Assembly (NCBI RefSeq): GCF_032854445.1 | Contig: NC_088300.1 | Span: 9,796,001-9,860,000 of the forward strand | Length of the DNA: 64,000 bases | Direction of reading: 5' to 3' | Source: Liolophura sinensis | Lineage: Eukaryota > Mollusca > Polyplacophora > Chitonida > Chitonidae | Part shown: piece after piece, positions 12,230 through 24,981 of the stretch | How positions within the stretch are numbered: the stretch's first letter is position 1 | How the letters are laid out: each line of letters starts with the position of its first letter | Notes under the pieces: generated by a model | Seen by the model: the letters and a program-made list of their open reading frames with translations, nothing else | Told to the model about the DNA's origin: nothing | Databases searched by the model: none | Translations under genes and position numbers: made by a program

Positions 12230-12540
12230 GTTCCTGTTGCCGTGGTGAGCTGACGTCTTATCCTTCCGTCAACAGTTACCATGGCCTTATTCTTCCATCA
12301 ACAGTTACTGTGGTGAGCTGACGTTTTATTCCTCCGTCAACAGTTGCCGTGGTGAGCTGACGTTTTATCCCTCGGTCAACAGTTACCGTGGTGAGCTGAT
12401 GTTTTATCCCTCCGTCGACAGTTGCCGTGCTGAGCTGACGTCTTATCCCTCCGTCAACGGTTGCCGTGGTGAGCTGACCTCTTACCCCTCCGTCAAATGT
12501 TGCCATGGTGAGCTGACGTTTTATCCATCCGCCAACAGTT
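12230..12540 (-). repeat. 39-bp minisatellite overlapping the stop codon of the NWD-like gene
   Basis: About eight 39-bp units (minus strand: gttgacggagggataaaacg then tcagctcaccacggcaac). The gene-proximal unit supplies the last codons and TAA stop (12521-12523) of the NWD-like protein. As 39 is divisible by three, the array is open in the alternate frame as a 13-residue repeat (GGIKRQLTTATVD). A one-base shift near the stop would extend the protein by a repeat tail. Confidence 0.9.
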
Positions 12541-15500
12541 CCCGCGGTGACTTCACATCTAACACCAGCACTCGCCTCTCGTCCATGTCTTTCACCACGG
12601 CCACAACCTCGTGCCCCGTCCTGTCCACCGTGACGGCGTCCACCCAGGCCATCGCTGGGAAGCTGCATACCATGGTTCCAAGATGAACAGACCACACCTG
12701 GACGGAACCCAAGGAAGTCCCCGTCACCACGGTACTGCCGTTACCGGAGAGCGACATTGCCGTCACCTGCAGTAGTAGTAAGACGTTATCCAGATAATAT
12801 TTACTCTCTGGAACACGGGTGATGCATATTCCAAGATATATTTTTACTGAGATCGATCAATTTTATTCGTTGAGGAATGGAAGAATGGTGTAAGTAATCA
12901 GTACATTGTGATCATTTTCATTCCAAAACATTCAGCCAGAGCAGGCTTAATACATATCTTTTAGATAGCTTGTAATGATTTCGATTCTAGTATTTAGTCA
13001 AAATAAACATCTAAAAATGGATCGAGTTCCTGCAAAATATCAAGATAGTTTTGAGCTTAGTATTGGCAAAAATGAGAGAGGCTTATGGAAAATGTCGAAG
13101 TAATTGTTATTAATAACTATTATATGCCCATCTAACATGATTATATGAGTTTTAATTAGTTTTTCAGCTCGATGTCACGTTTCACGTGCAAATTATAAAA
13201 GACAAATATTGAACGACCCTGATGTTATGCCCATTTTTCCGCTCGTCGTGCCACTGACGTACCTGGCCTGGTGAAACTTTAAACTGAGACATCTGGCGTC
13301 GTGACGTCAGAGACCACAACACCACAGTACTTCCAGCAGCTAGCAGCATAAATGACCCGTCTTCCGACAGAAGGGTTCTCAGTCGACGATTGTCGCTGAA
13401 TGTCTTTTCCCTCACCTCATTTTGGACGTGAAAGTCGAATACATCCACTCGAGGTTGGAGTTCCCCACCAAGTGTGAACTTTCTGATCATTAAACCGGAA
13501 GTGGAGCTTAGAATGATGACTTCCACTTGCGTGGTAATGAGAACCAGATGCTCGCCACTTAATCCAACATATACTGATGAAAATGGAAGTCGAAATGTCC
13601 TCACTGAAGCTGCCTGTGAGACATTTTCCTTCATGGATGAAGTTTGGGTTTTGGCAACAGGTGTATCTACGACCAACGGACATATCACGCCGGCTTCGTC
13701 TTCCATAAGAACCACTCTTATTTCTGTACTCTTGTCTCGTCTTCGAACCAGAACGCTGACGTCATTTGTATCATACAAGAAATCGGATGACATCACAACA
13801 TGCGGTGCTAAATTCACTTGAGCAGACCGAGCGATTTGAGATGTTTTCCGCAGTTCAACACATCTCATCTTAACGTGAGTTTCTGTTCAATGAAAAGTAT
13901 ACAGGACATAGGAATTTAAATTTTAAAAGCACATTGCTTGTAGACCGAGATGACATTCTGAGTCAGAACGTGAAACCAACAAAACTTTCATCCGATAATA
14001 GGGGGTCGCGCAAACAGGGGAGGCTGGGAGGGAGAATGACACCTTTTGAGAAAAAAATACAGCCGGTTTTTTGGCAAAAACCCCAAGATCATGAAATAAT
14101 CCCCTCCCCTTCTTCCCACCGCCACTTTGAAACTGGCTTCATTGTCCCTGATGATAGCCATTTTATTAATGAGACTCCCGCAAAGGTCAGACTGCACTAA
14201 TCGGTCTTATACAACCAGTTTCGCGTATTTTCTGAACTGACATTTTCGAGTTTTACGTTAAAAAGTTAGACAGAAACCCTCGGCTCGCTCTCATAGTTCC
14301 TTGGAAATTCAGAATTAATTTGGTTGTATTTATTGGAATCTTGAAAATGCATAGAACATTTTGAAGGTATTTACTCATGTCATGATAACAGTTATAGTTT
14401 TATCAATTGCCAATCATTTAATGATGGCTATTCACAATAAATGTTACTAGGTCATACTTATATACGTTTATTTGTCACCATCTACCAATCGTCTTGAGAC
14501 ATAGTACACATAAAACATACCTCTCGTTGTACTTTGTAAGACTAGAACCTTAGGCAGTGATGGTGAAACGGTGCAGTGGAGTAAACTACTTTCCTGCATG
14601 CACACTTTACCAGTGTTTGTGTCCCATAGCTGCAAAAGAATATGAAAACTGACAGAATGCTATGGTTATTACAGTGGCTTAACTATAATGTCGTTAACTT
14701 TATATTCCCTAGGTTCTTAAATGTTGTCGAACTGAAATTCCACTTATACAACAGTGATCACAAATCAGGGTGGTTTTCGCCAACTTTAACCTGATAGATA
14801 AAAACCATGTCTCCACAAAGGAATCCGAATAGAAACTATTTATCTGGCACTTCTTTCGATGGAAACATTTCTTGTTACCGACATGATGTTACAGTAATAT
14901 AGTTATCTGACCATATCATAAATCAAAGGTTTCGAAAAGAACATACCGTTAAGTTTGTTGTGTCCAGAGCGACAAGGAACTGGTCGTCCACTTTAAACCG
15001 TAGTACCTTTATACGGTGTGTATCCTGGCCAAGATGACATACCCTGAGAAGGGTTCCTGTGACAACGTCCCAAAGAGCCACACCCACACCTGCTATGTGC
15101 GTTGCTAGCTTCTGTTTTCCTACACCTCGGGCACAAACATCCACCTTCCGACAATCTACGAGTCTCTTTGACTGAATCCATCTGAATTTAGAGTCCGGAG
15201 TAGAGACGGATTCAACTACAGGGTCAAAAGTTCCCGGAGTAGGGCTTTTAAAGAACGCCGTAACATCGGCACCATTAAGGAACGTCTTGTCAGTTTTCTT
15301 CGTTGTGTATATTTTGTAGTACATGCTCTTTGTTAATTTCCTTTTCTCTTCACTCAGTAAGTCTTCGTCCATGATAAACGGAAAACTAGCCTGCCTGGCT
15401 TCAGCTAAGATACGCTGCAGATTCCACATCTTGGTCACTCCTGTATCCGAGCACGTGAGGACGTGCTGGAAGTACTTCTCCTCAGTAAGGTAGAACATGG

Positions 15501-18500
15501 AATGGATGCCACTGTAAGCGGCCTGAATAACCAACACTTGGAACTGCGTGGGAATATGCTGAACGACAAACTGGCCGGATGAGAATCCTACACATAGGTA
15601 ATGGTCATCTTCGCTCACCAGAATGTCTGTTATTCGTGGCTTTGACTCACACGATGGGTTCCCCTTTGGTAGATTCATGTTAAAAGCACAGACCTCCTCA
15701 CCGCTCCGCAGTGTCCAAATCGTCACCCGGTTTAAACTGTCGGCCAGAACAACGTGTTCGTTACAGCGAGTCAAAGTGGAGAGAACCAAGCATTGGTTCT
15801 CTTTGCCGACTTGAAACAAATTCTCAAGGGTATTGGCATCTAGGATAGTAACGCTGTATTGGAAGCAAACGACAACGTACCTGCCGTCATCTGAAAAAAG
15901 TAATGGCCGTCTGGTCAGCGCCTTGCCCATGTAACCGAACGAAATTTTCTTGATTTCCTTAGTCTTCAAATCGGTGACGAAACATGTTGGGCTTGGGTTT
16001 TCGTGTAATGTGAAGCATCTTTCCACATCGTTCGACAATTGCATTGAAGCCGTACTATTTTCCAGCGAACAAACTGGAACAAAAATCTCTTCCTTCAGGT
16101 TCAGCGAGGAGAGATTTTTATCTGACAGAAGGATCAAATTGTGATCGTTAACCGTCCTGATTTCTACCGAGGCGGTATATGATAGGGTTAGTTGTTGAAG
16201 TGTCACACGCTGGACACTGTCCCATACAACTAGCTTTGAGTTTGAGCACATGAAGACTCGATTGTTTGCACCATCATCTTGGACGCACGCATTCCCGAAG
16301 TCTGGAAAACTGACGAGGTGGTCAGCCGTGTGCAAATCGACAATAATAAGACACAGATCCTTTGTTTGCATGACCGCGAAGTTTCGATTTGCGACAACAC
16401 ATTTTATCACGCCATAGGTAGGGTAGACTCTTTTCAGGATTGTCCCCAGGTTTAGATATCCCTTGTGTCGAGGTAAAAGCTGCACAACGTCTGTTCGCTT
16501 CAAACACTCACGGGCCTGTCTGGCCAGGTTACCCAGGCTGACGTACATTTCAGGTACATTAGATAAGGTATCCGCTAAAATCACAAAAATATGGAAAGGG
16601 TCATGAACCAGAGCATCTCTAGAGGATCTGATTACTTCGGAGAACAGCTCCAGTTCTTTGTCATCGAAAGTTCGCAAAGCGTCTTCAAAATCCATTAGTA
16701 CTTCGTGTATGGGCCCTGACAATGCTCTGTTGAGGAACCAATGCATGTTACAGAATAACTGTGTCTTGATGATGTCACCGGCGGGGGTTTGGTCAGAATG
16801 AGAACGGCAGAGGTGGTAAGGAACACATCTAAGTATTCGCAGGTTCAGTTTGTTTAGCTTGAACACTTGAGATGCAGATGTGGTGCGTCCAGACAATGCA
16901 AAATCTCTGCATTGGAGCATGAAGTACATCCCTAAATCACGGTGCACAGAAAGACATGGCTTGTCGCTAAAATACCTCTTGAGGATTTGAGTGGCGAATT
17001 GTGTGGCTTTGATGAGAAGAACGGTTTGCCCATCCCGTCGGTTTTCCATGGTAAATTCTGCTACCCTTAACAGTAGTTTGGACACTTTCAGCTGTAGAGG
17101 CAATCCCTTCAGAAAGCTGTGATTCTGGCCTCTTTCAGCCACGGACTCAGCGATGAAAGTGTCATTTCTGATCAGATTCTCCCCTAACTCTTTTTCAGAT
17201 ATCCCATATCGTGACAGTGCCAAATAGCACAAGCAGTACTTTGTGAAGGACACCCCTAATTGGTCTTCTAACTCTTCAAAAAGCTTCTTGAAGTTCTGGA
17301 CAGCCCCTACACACTTCAGGTCCGATTCAGGCAAAAACGTTGATGGCCAGGTGCGAACATTTCCTATCAGGAGCTTGAGTAAGAGTGCTGTATGCTCCCC
17401 AGACATGCTCGCCTTCATCTCCTCAAACTGATCCTCTGTTACCTGTCGGTCATTGATCCTTAACTCCTTCTTACAAATCTCCAAAACGTCTTTGTCACCT
17501 AATGAAGATACTATAAAAACATTATCTCCCTTCATGACATCCCCCTCCTGTTTCCTGGAAACCACCAAAATAACCCCTGGTGGCAATTCTCGTGATAGAA
17601 GCATTAATTCCTGTACATCATCTTTACCACTGTCCGTTGAAAGAGCATCTACAGAGTCTAACAGAATGACAAGCGGTTCTTTCTCGGTCACAGTTTTTCC
17701 TATGTCTTGGAGTCTCTCCCACCAAGCTAAGGCCAATCTCCGCGTGGAGAACTGCTCCTCTGTTGTGAGCGACGCCAAGCCAAACATGGCGGACAGCTGA
17801 TGGCAGAGACCAAGCAAGGTGCTGAATAGATCGCTGCTTTCAGGTGACGATCCGAGAAATCTCACGATCATTTTACACGTGTTATTCGTCCATTCTGGAA
17901 AAAGTCGGGCTAGCTTTGCCATGAAGGTTGATTTGCCCACGCCTTGTTTTCCAATTACCACAACAGGTTTAGTGAGATCAAAACGTTGGTGAAGCCCCAC
18001 ATGAAATCGAATCGCAAGATCCTGCCTGCACTGAAAACTACGGTAGAGCGTACTGGACATGTTGACATGGTGTAATTGCTCCGAAATATCCCCAACGTGA
18101 TCACGAATGTCAAAGTCCGACTCCTTAATGGCGGCTTCTAACAGACGAATAATTCTATCAGAGATGACCTCGTGGAGTTTCCTCAGGTAGTCCTTGTCTT
18201 TGTGTGCAGGACAGGTTACTCTGACCAGATTCTGGGGGCAGTTCTCCTGGAAGAAATCTCTCACTGTTACTTTCACCTCGTCCACTAAAGAGGGCATCCC
18301 AAGGGCTGGAGACGTACGGTTGATGTCTGGTAAAATAGTGGTCTGTTCATCGACCATAACACACAGCGCGTTTCTCTCCGGATTAGCCAGGTGTAACAGT
18401 CCAGCTTCTAGCTCGTATTGGGTCACTGTAACAACGATCATAGCTACCCGTAATCTCCTTGAAGAAATACTCTGAAGGAGAAAACTATTTCCACATGCCG

Positions 18501-21500
18501 ATGACAAAACATTAACTGTACAATGTATTGTCTTACATTTGGGCTTACGGTACATTTTTGACAACAAAAAAGTGCCGAACCGTTTGTTGTTTTGTAAACA
18601 ATTTTGTAATGTTGAAAATATTATTTATTATTCAGTGATTTTAAAACTTCAACAAATGGCGTTCCTTACTAAACATCACATGATGCTCTTGCAATATAGC
18701 ATTCCTACCTGACACATGCATACGTTCAGCTACGGACTTCTCTATCAGTCCACGACTGACAGCTAAGGCAGTGGCTTGGTGGACCACTAAGGATACTTTC
18801 TCCAGGATTGTCTCCCTTGTCATTCCTTCTACATCCTCTGTCTGTTCGTCTATCTACAGAGTGGAAAATGATATAAGTATTTATAATATATGGATAATAT
18901 GGATAAATGACAAATGGTTGCTTGGAAATGAGAAAGGTTCCATGCAAATCTGCTCATAAGAGGTTTCCCGCTTTCTTTTTTTTTCATTTTTGTTTTTCAT
19001 TTTCCCCTTGAAATTTGCATTGAACAAAACCTTGAAATTAATTTTGTTTCAGAATGGAATTTTTCAACCATCGGTCTGTCACATTTATGCGATACAGTAT
19101 AGCCTACCTGAAGGTTATAGACAGGAGGGATGTTGTTACTGTCCAGTCTGTAATACTCGTCCATGAGTTCTAGCCTTGGCAGGTTCTCCTTCAGAACAAT
19201 TCCTCGGATGACGTCAAACACGTCAGATGTTATCTGTAGCGGAGTGGGGTATCGGTCCACATCCCTGCCAAGTAAAGCCTGTTTGGAAAATGTGCAGAAT
19301 AGATTCATATGGGACCATTTAACAAATAACCTTGGGCCTTGAATTATCCTATTTATGATTTACTGTGGAACCGCATGTTCGAGATTTCAGCCATATCCTA
19401 ATGACGTACTATATACAGATTTTCCCTGTTATCGACTTGGGATTGTTAATTACATGATCAAAATATCCAACCATACAGAAGTCCAGGTATTAGATCTCAA
19501 TAACAAAGCCATTGCTTGTTTAACCAATTATCACTTCAAAATCAAAACCATTGCTTGTCCAGCGGGATTCACCATGTATTATGATTTCAAGAACAAAACC
19601 GTTGCTTGTCCAGCTAGGCCCACAATACAAATATTCAGTTAATATTTCAACAGTAAAGCTATTGCTTTTCCAAACAGACTTACAATAAACGAGGCTCCCA
19701 GCGATCGCTTTCTACTCTGTTCAATCTCGTGCTGGATCACTCGGGTCGCCTCGGCATCTCCCGCCAGCCTGTCGGCACCGAGTCGGAGATCCACGAAGTG
19801 ACAGGCTATCCCGTATTTATCACACATGCGCTCAACTTCAGTCTGTGTTACCGAGGACAGCATCTCACGCTCTTCTACGAGATCTACAGTTTAACGTAAA
19901 CATAAAACCGTAGAGATTTAAATTATCACACAATTCGACATTAAAGAATATGTACTGAGTTCCCGTCTGACGTAACGTTTAGGCCATAATAAAGACCTTT
20001 AGATAGATGTCACAAGTTGTAGCTTCTTACTTCAAATTTGAATTAGTTTAGTTATTCTAGTTTTCAACTTCTAGCTAAAGGTCTCTTATGACTCATTCAT
20101 TCATTCATATATTCAGTGCTCCTCTGTTGTTCGCTTTGCCAAATGTATGTTAAATTAATTCGTCTGCTGGAATTTTGTCTTCTGTGTAGTAAATGTACAT
20201 ACTGTTTCACTGTGTGTTCGGTGTTACTGTTTTTTTTTCTTTTTTATTCCATTGCTTTGTGCCACAATATGTCGACTATTTTGTGTCCAATTTCATTGAG
20301 GCACGATATGTGGGTTGGTGCATGTTTTCTGTCCTATTCTATTTTGGCACAATATGCTAGTTGGTGTTGTATGTCCCGTTTTTTTTTTTTTGGTTTTTTT
20401 TTTGTGGAACAATGTGTTGGTTGGTGTTTTAGGTCCTATTTTATTGTGGCGCAATATGCTGGTTGGTGTTTTATGTCCTATTTTACTGTGGCACAATATG
20501 TTGGTTGGTGTTTTATGTCCTGTTTCACTGTGGCACAATATGTTGATTGGTGTTTTAGATCCTATTATATTGTGGCATAATATGTCGGTTGGTACAGTGT
20601 CCCATGATATAGTAACACGATTAGGTGTTCGCATTTCTCGTCAGCTCAGTGTCGGTGTTATTCTAAATGGAAATATCCCTCGACAAATCACACACTAAGC
20701 AGCTTGGACCTGAGTTCCCCGCCAGTGTGAGGGTTTTCTACTGGTTCCCGATTACCTCAATCGCTGCTCACCTGGCGTGGAACAGACATACACTCTGACT
20801 TCCGTTCGTGGATGCTCCAACATCTGGGTCACGTTTCGGGTGTATTTGTTCAGTTTCCTGGAGGCTTGTCTCAGTCGGCGCCAGTACGACATTTTTTGCA
20901 TAAGATAATCCACATCTTCCACCTCCGTGTCTTGGTTCCCGGGCGCTTCAGGTCTAGTATGTTGATCATGTGACTCCTCTCGCGATGTCAGACAAGGGAG
21001 AGAGATTTCAGGTGTCACCTGATCCATTCTCGACTCTTTATCCACCTCGAGCTGGGAACGCCTATGTAGAGCTTTAAGTGGAGATTATAACGTTTTAAAA
21101 TTCAAATGAAACGCGTCATATATGCTGTTATGTAAAACAGATCTTTTAATGTTTCTTCAGTTCTCTACTTGTATTAATAGAATTCTTGTGTATAAAGGCT
21201 CTTCACCAACCATTTCGCAAATCAGATAAATCAGACATCTATTAATATTTGGGGCTTAACAGAATAAATAAATGTTGAATGAACAAACTACAACATTATA
21301 GGTTTTAAACTGAAATACCTTTATTTTCTTGCAGAGTAAACCTACGATTTACATCATTTAAACTAAGCCATTAAAAAGGAAATAACTAAAATATCTGTCT
21401 ACTACGCTAGCACTATTTCCATATGATATATGTAATTGGTACGGTAGAGAAGAGTATATACATGGCAAAACTGTTGTTTATAAAAACGGTTATTATCGCA

Positions 21501-24500
21501 TAGAAATAACTTATTTTACACTCGGAGATGAATTTGAATTTGTGATGGTTTCCTCACAAATATCTTCAACTGTGTAACTATTTTTTGTCGTAAAGCCTGG
21601 TGTTCTAAGCCGCACTCCAGTCTATTTCTCTTATGTTACAACGGATATGTTTATGGAGAGAAACCAGCGTGCCACGCCTACCAGATACTGTCAACTGCCT
21701 TGTTTCTGACTTTAAAACCACCGCCGAAAATACCACAGCTGAATTCGAACCTTGAACATCAGGAGAACTCATTAGATGCCTCAGTGAACGGCACGCATTA
21801 CCGATTTTATATCTTCGCTGATATACTGTTCGATGTTTTGTACACTTCGGATGACTGTAGCTTGTCCAATTAAGTAACAAGGTCAATTTGACTGAAAGGG
21901 CATCTCTGGTCACTGGACGTGCAGCCCTTGACCATTCGAGCAGTGTGCATGCTTGTGGTCAGCCTCTGCTGCGAACAATGGAATGATGTGTTTGTTTTTA
22001 GGATGCGCTATGTTAGTTAGTTATGGATTCCTCTAGATTGTACTTGGGTTACCTTCACACCCAGTGAACATGATTGCTGTCATAAGAGTGAAAATGCCTG
22101 AAGTACGGTGTAAAAACTATATACAGTGTATACCATTTACATCTGTTAGAGAGCGCCAAAGAATGCAGTTACAATGTGCGTACGTACACACTGCGCATGA
22201 GCTTCCCTTAAAAAAAGATGTAATATCACACAACCTGATTATAAACTATACTTGTTCTTCTCTGTGATTTCAGCTACCCAATCACTACACTACACTACAC
22301 TACACTACACACGCTAATTCTAGGCTTGGCTCTAGTCTACGCTGTCAGGTTGGAATCGGTAGATAAAAGGTCCAGATTTACCTCGCCACGTGCTAAACAC
22401 AGTTTCCAAACGATCGTTATGGGTATCTTGAGCTCTGAAACACAATTGTCGCTCATCAAGCATATAAACAAACACACAGTGATAATTTTATCGCCGGGAT
22501 GGTTAGTGGTGGTTAGTATCGGATTCGATTTATCCCTATAGATAAATGTAGAAATATACTTTTGTCTAAATAACAGGGTAATAACTCATTTTTCGAGAGC
22601 GCACGTGAGTGGGAAGGTCTGCAGCAACCTGGCGGATGGTCATGAGTTACCCCCGGGCTCTGCTCGGTTTCCTCCCATCATAATGCTGGCCGCCGTCGTA
22701 TATGTGAAATATTCTAGAGTAGGCCTACGAGCTTAAAGCACCAATAAAATAAATAAATAAAATAAATCATTTTTCGAAAAATATCGTCTTCACAACAAAG
22801 ATTTTCAACCTTCCCGTTCAAGAACTATTATAATATTAAAAATATTTCATTTTAGCACTACTTTATAGTACAGATCCTAAGGCAAAAATATTAACGTAAG
22901 GGATACGTACATATGCATTCAATCTTTAACGTGCCAAGCATATGGAGCGAACTGTGGAACTATGAAAACATGTGTAGAAGCCTTTCGGACAATCAGTATT
23001 ACGGTATATGCCCTTCATGCCTGGAAGAACTTTCCTGCAATCGATCTTCCTGTTGCTTGTTCCCCTGTATTTGGATTTTGTCTTTATATTATACACGTAC
23101 TTTCTTTTCTGAGAAGTCCACAGTTTTTGAACGTCTTCTTCCGTCTCGCTTGACACAGGTTGTCTCCTGACAGAGAAGAACACCTGTCTTGGCCCACGCC
23201 TTGAATGCTGACGTAATAATGCAGACATGTCAAGTTGAAACATTGTGAATTATACAGCAAGCCAGTTTGACAGCTCCCACATGTGTAAATTGAAATGTAC
23301 AAACTTTTAGATAATTACAGCAACAGTTTGTTCGCGAAATCTTCCAATAATTGTCGTATTTCTTCAAAGTTTTCTAGATTAAAAAGCATTTCACATTACA
23401 TTATATTACTGCTAGATTCTAGACCAATGACGCCTAATAAATTGCAACTAACATCACGGTATTTTTTATTAATTTTTCTTAAGCCAGGGTGGTAGGTGGG
23501 GGCGGGGGTGGGGGGGTGGAGAGAGCGTTTACGTTGCTACTTTTTAAGTATACACATGAACAGTCGGAATAAACCATGACTGGGGTAAATTGACAATTAG
23601 GCCGAATTTCACCGGTAATAAATATGGCCATTTGTCAACCATCACACTGTCGTCATTGCTCTGATTTTACTCTCTTATTCTTTAGTATTTTTATATTGAT
23701 TAGCGCCAAAAGACACTCATCAGTACACACAATTAAGTGGAAAGGTCCTACAGCAACCTGCGGATGGTCGTGGGTTTCTGCCCGCTTTCTTCCAACCATA
23801 ATGCTGGCCGCCTTCGTATACGTGAAATATTCTTGAGTATGGCGTAAAACACCAATCATTTAAATAAATAAAATCAATACAGACATATTGGAGATGAACA
23901 AGCATTCATACGGATGGCTGGAGCTCCTCGGGCCATCCTGAGACCTACCTGGAGTAGCTGACGACATGCCTCATTGTGTACTCTCCAGGGTCCATCTGCA
24001 TAATTACAAGCAAAAAGAGAAGACAACTTCCACTTTAGTCTTTTTGTAGAGCATAAACTCACAACCAGTTTCCGGAAATTCTAATTTGTCAACGGTTTTA
24101 ACTAACAGTCATTTAGTGTATCGATCAAGGGATGTATTCATCAATTCAGCAATATAGTCAGTAAATCGTTTGACCAATTATAAGCAAATTAATAGGGGGA
24201 GCAATCGTTCAAGAAATGGATGGATCAGTTCACGGCAATCGATCACGTGACAAAAAAACCCAGATACATAACTGGTCTATTAGACATTCAGACGAACAGA
24301 TAACCAAGCAGACATGCAGACTAGTACATGTACCAGTGGAGGGCGGGAGTCGTGGGATCTTCTTGTCTACCAGGCGCACGGGACTATACTCTATCACACT
24401 ACACGTCTGGGGTCTGTGTAATCGCTGATTCTGAATCAGTGGGTGAACAGGTGCCTGTGAGAAAAGGAAGGGAGGTTTTGTATGATAAAAGCAGAAACTG

Positions 24501-24981
24501 TCAAATGTTAACCAGCTGCATCCATCCTCGTGACCTCGTAACAACACAATGTTGGATTGGAATTATATGTATATATATTTATGTGTGTGTGTTCTACATG
24601 TATATATGTAAAAACACTGAATCGTGGCTGAAGCCTTTGAAGTCAGCTGCATTTAGAACGAGAATAGGTCTGTGTATAATCACAAGAAAGAATCGAGCAG
24701 ACACACAAGATTGCATCTGCGCTATCTAATTTTGCCAAACGTTTGTTTACAATGCGGGAAATAACTGTTGGGGAAATCTGGTGTGGAAAATGTAGTGAAC
24801 TCCATAGGCTACCTTCGAGTAACATAATTCTGCATGTTTAAGAACTAACACAACTTACTCTTTCCCGTCCAGAGCCGAGTTTATTCAAAAGTTCTTCTTC
24901 ACACTGGGTTTTCATCCGCCTGAAGTGGTAAGGCGGAATTGGACGCCATTCCACTGTCAAACTGTCGTCTGTTTCACTCAT
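12521..24981 (-). CDS. NACHT and WD-repeat protein, NWD1/NWD2-like (11 coding exons)
   Basis: Exons in order: 24859-24981 (ATG at 24981), 23949-23995, 23101-23166, 20772-21061, 19684-19883, 19108-19278, 18709-18853, 14947-18425, 14521-14629, 13263-13882, 12521-12766. All phases agree; the joined length is 5496 nt, 1831 residues, against about 1560-1740 in vertebrate NWD1/NWD2. The N-terminal domain (about residues 165-300) has the family pattern RVYVCSTP ... VDLRLGADR ... LLGRDVDRYP (TIR/DUF4062-like). The NACHT NTPase has Walker A GKQGVGKS (506-513) and Walker B VILLDSVDAL (about 600-609). The C-terminal half holds WD repeats (VTIWTLRSG, ALWDVVTG, LWDTNTGKVC, VVLWSLTS, VQVWSVHLG). These proteins are STAND-class ATPases that assemble signalling platforms; NWD1 is implicated in purinosome and androgen-receptor biology, NWD2 is little known. 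The 66-nt exon 23101-23166 keeps frame and could be a cassette. No disruption was found. Confidence 0.9.
19440..19683 (-). repeat. Diverged tandem repeat starting at a 5' splice site in the NWD-like gene
   Basis: Read on the minus strand, the intron after exon 19684-19883 starts GTAAGTCTGTTTGGAAAAGC. Three further related blocks of about 40-50 bases follow: GTGGGCCTAGCTGGACAAGC, GTGAATCCCGCTGGACAAGC and GTTAAACAAGCAATGG. Each begins with GT, so the unit boundary coincides with the donor site. Confidence 0.75.
20260..20600. repeat. 42-bp minisatellite
   Basis: About eight units of tgtggcacaatatgttggtt followed by ggtgttttatgtcctgttt, with a poly-T expansion near 20380-20400. It lies in an intron of the NWD-like gene. 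Open frames through it on both strands are products of the repeat period. Confidence 0.92.
22283..22311. repeat. (ACACT)n microsatellite
   Basis: Five to six perfect copies of a pentanucleotide in an intron of the NWD-like gene. Confidence 0.9.
22600..22768 (+). mobile_element. tRNA-derived SINE copy
   Basis: Shows gtgggaaggtctgcagcaac, ctgctcggtttcctcccatc, atgctggccgccgtcgtata, and a taaaataaataaataaaata tail. It lies in an NWD-like intron, antisense to the gene. The 5' tRNA part is missing or unrecognisable. Confidence 0.88.
23735..23872 (+). mobile_element. tRNA-derived SINE copy
   Basis: Same family about 1 kb from the previous copy: aatgctggccgccttcgtat, attcttgagtatggcgtaaa, caccaatcatttaaataaat. 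Antisense in the NWD-like gene's second intron. Confidence 0.88.

Noticed and set aside
12399-12686. 95-codon plus-strand frame across the NWD-like terminal exon
   Set aside because: Shadow of the 39-bp array and of the antisense coding exon.
13934-14200. Frames of 88 and 69 codons on opposite strands
   Set aside because: Sit in an intron of the NWD-like gene between two exons that join in phase; no splice signals fit.
20116-20698. Overlapping open frames on both strands (up to 154 codons)
   Set aside because: They run through the 42-bp minisatellite (three does divide 42) and a poly-T expansion; the repetitive residues reflect the repeat, not a protein.
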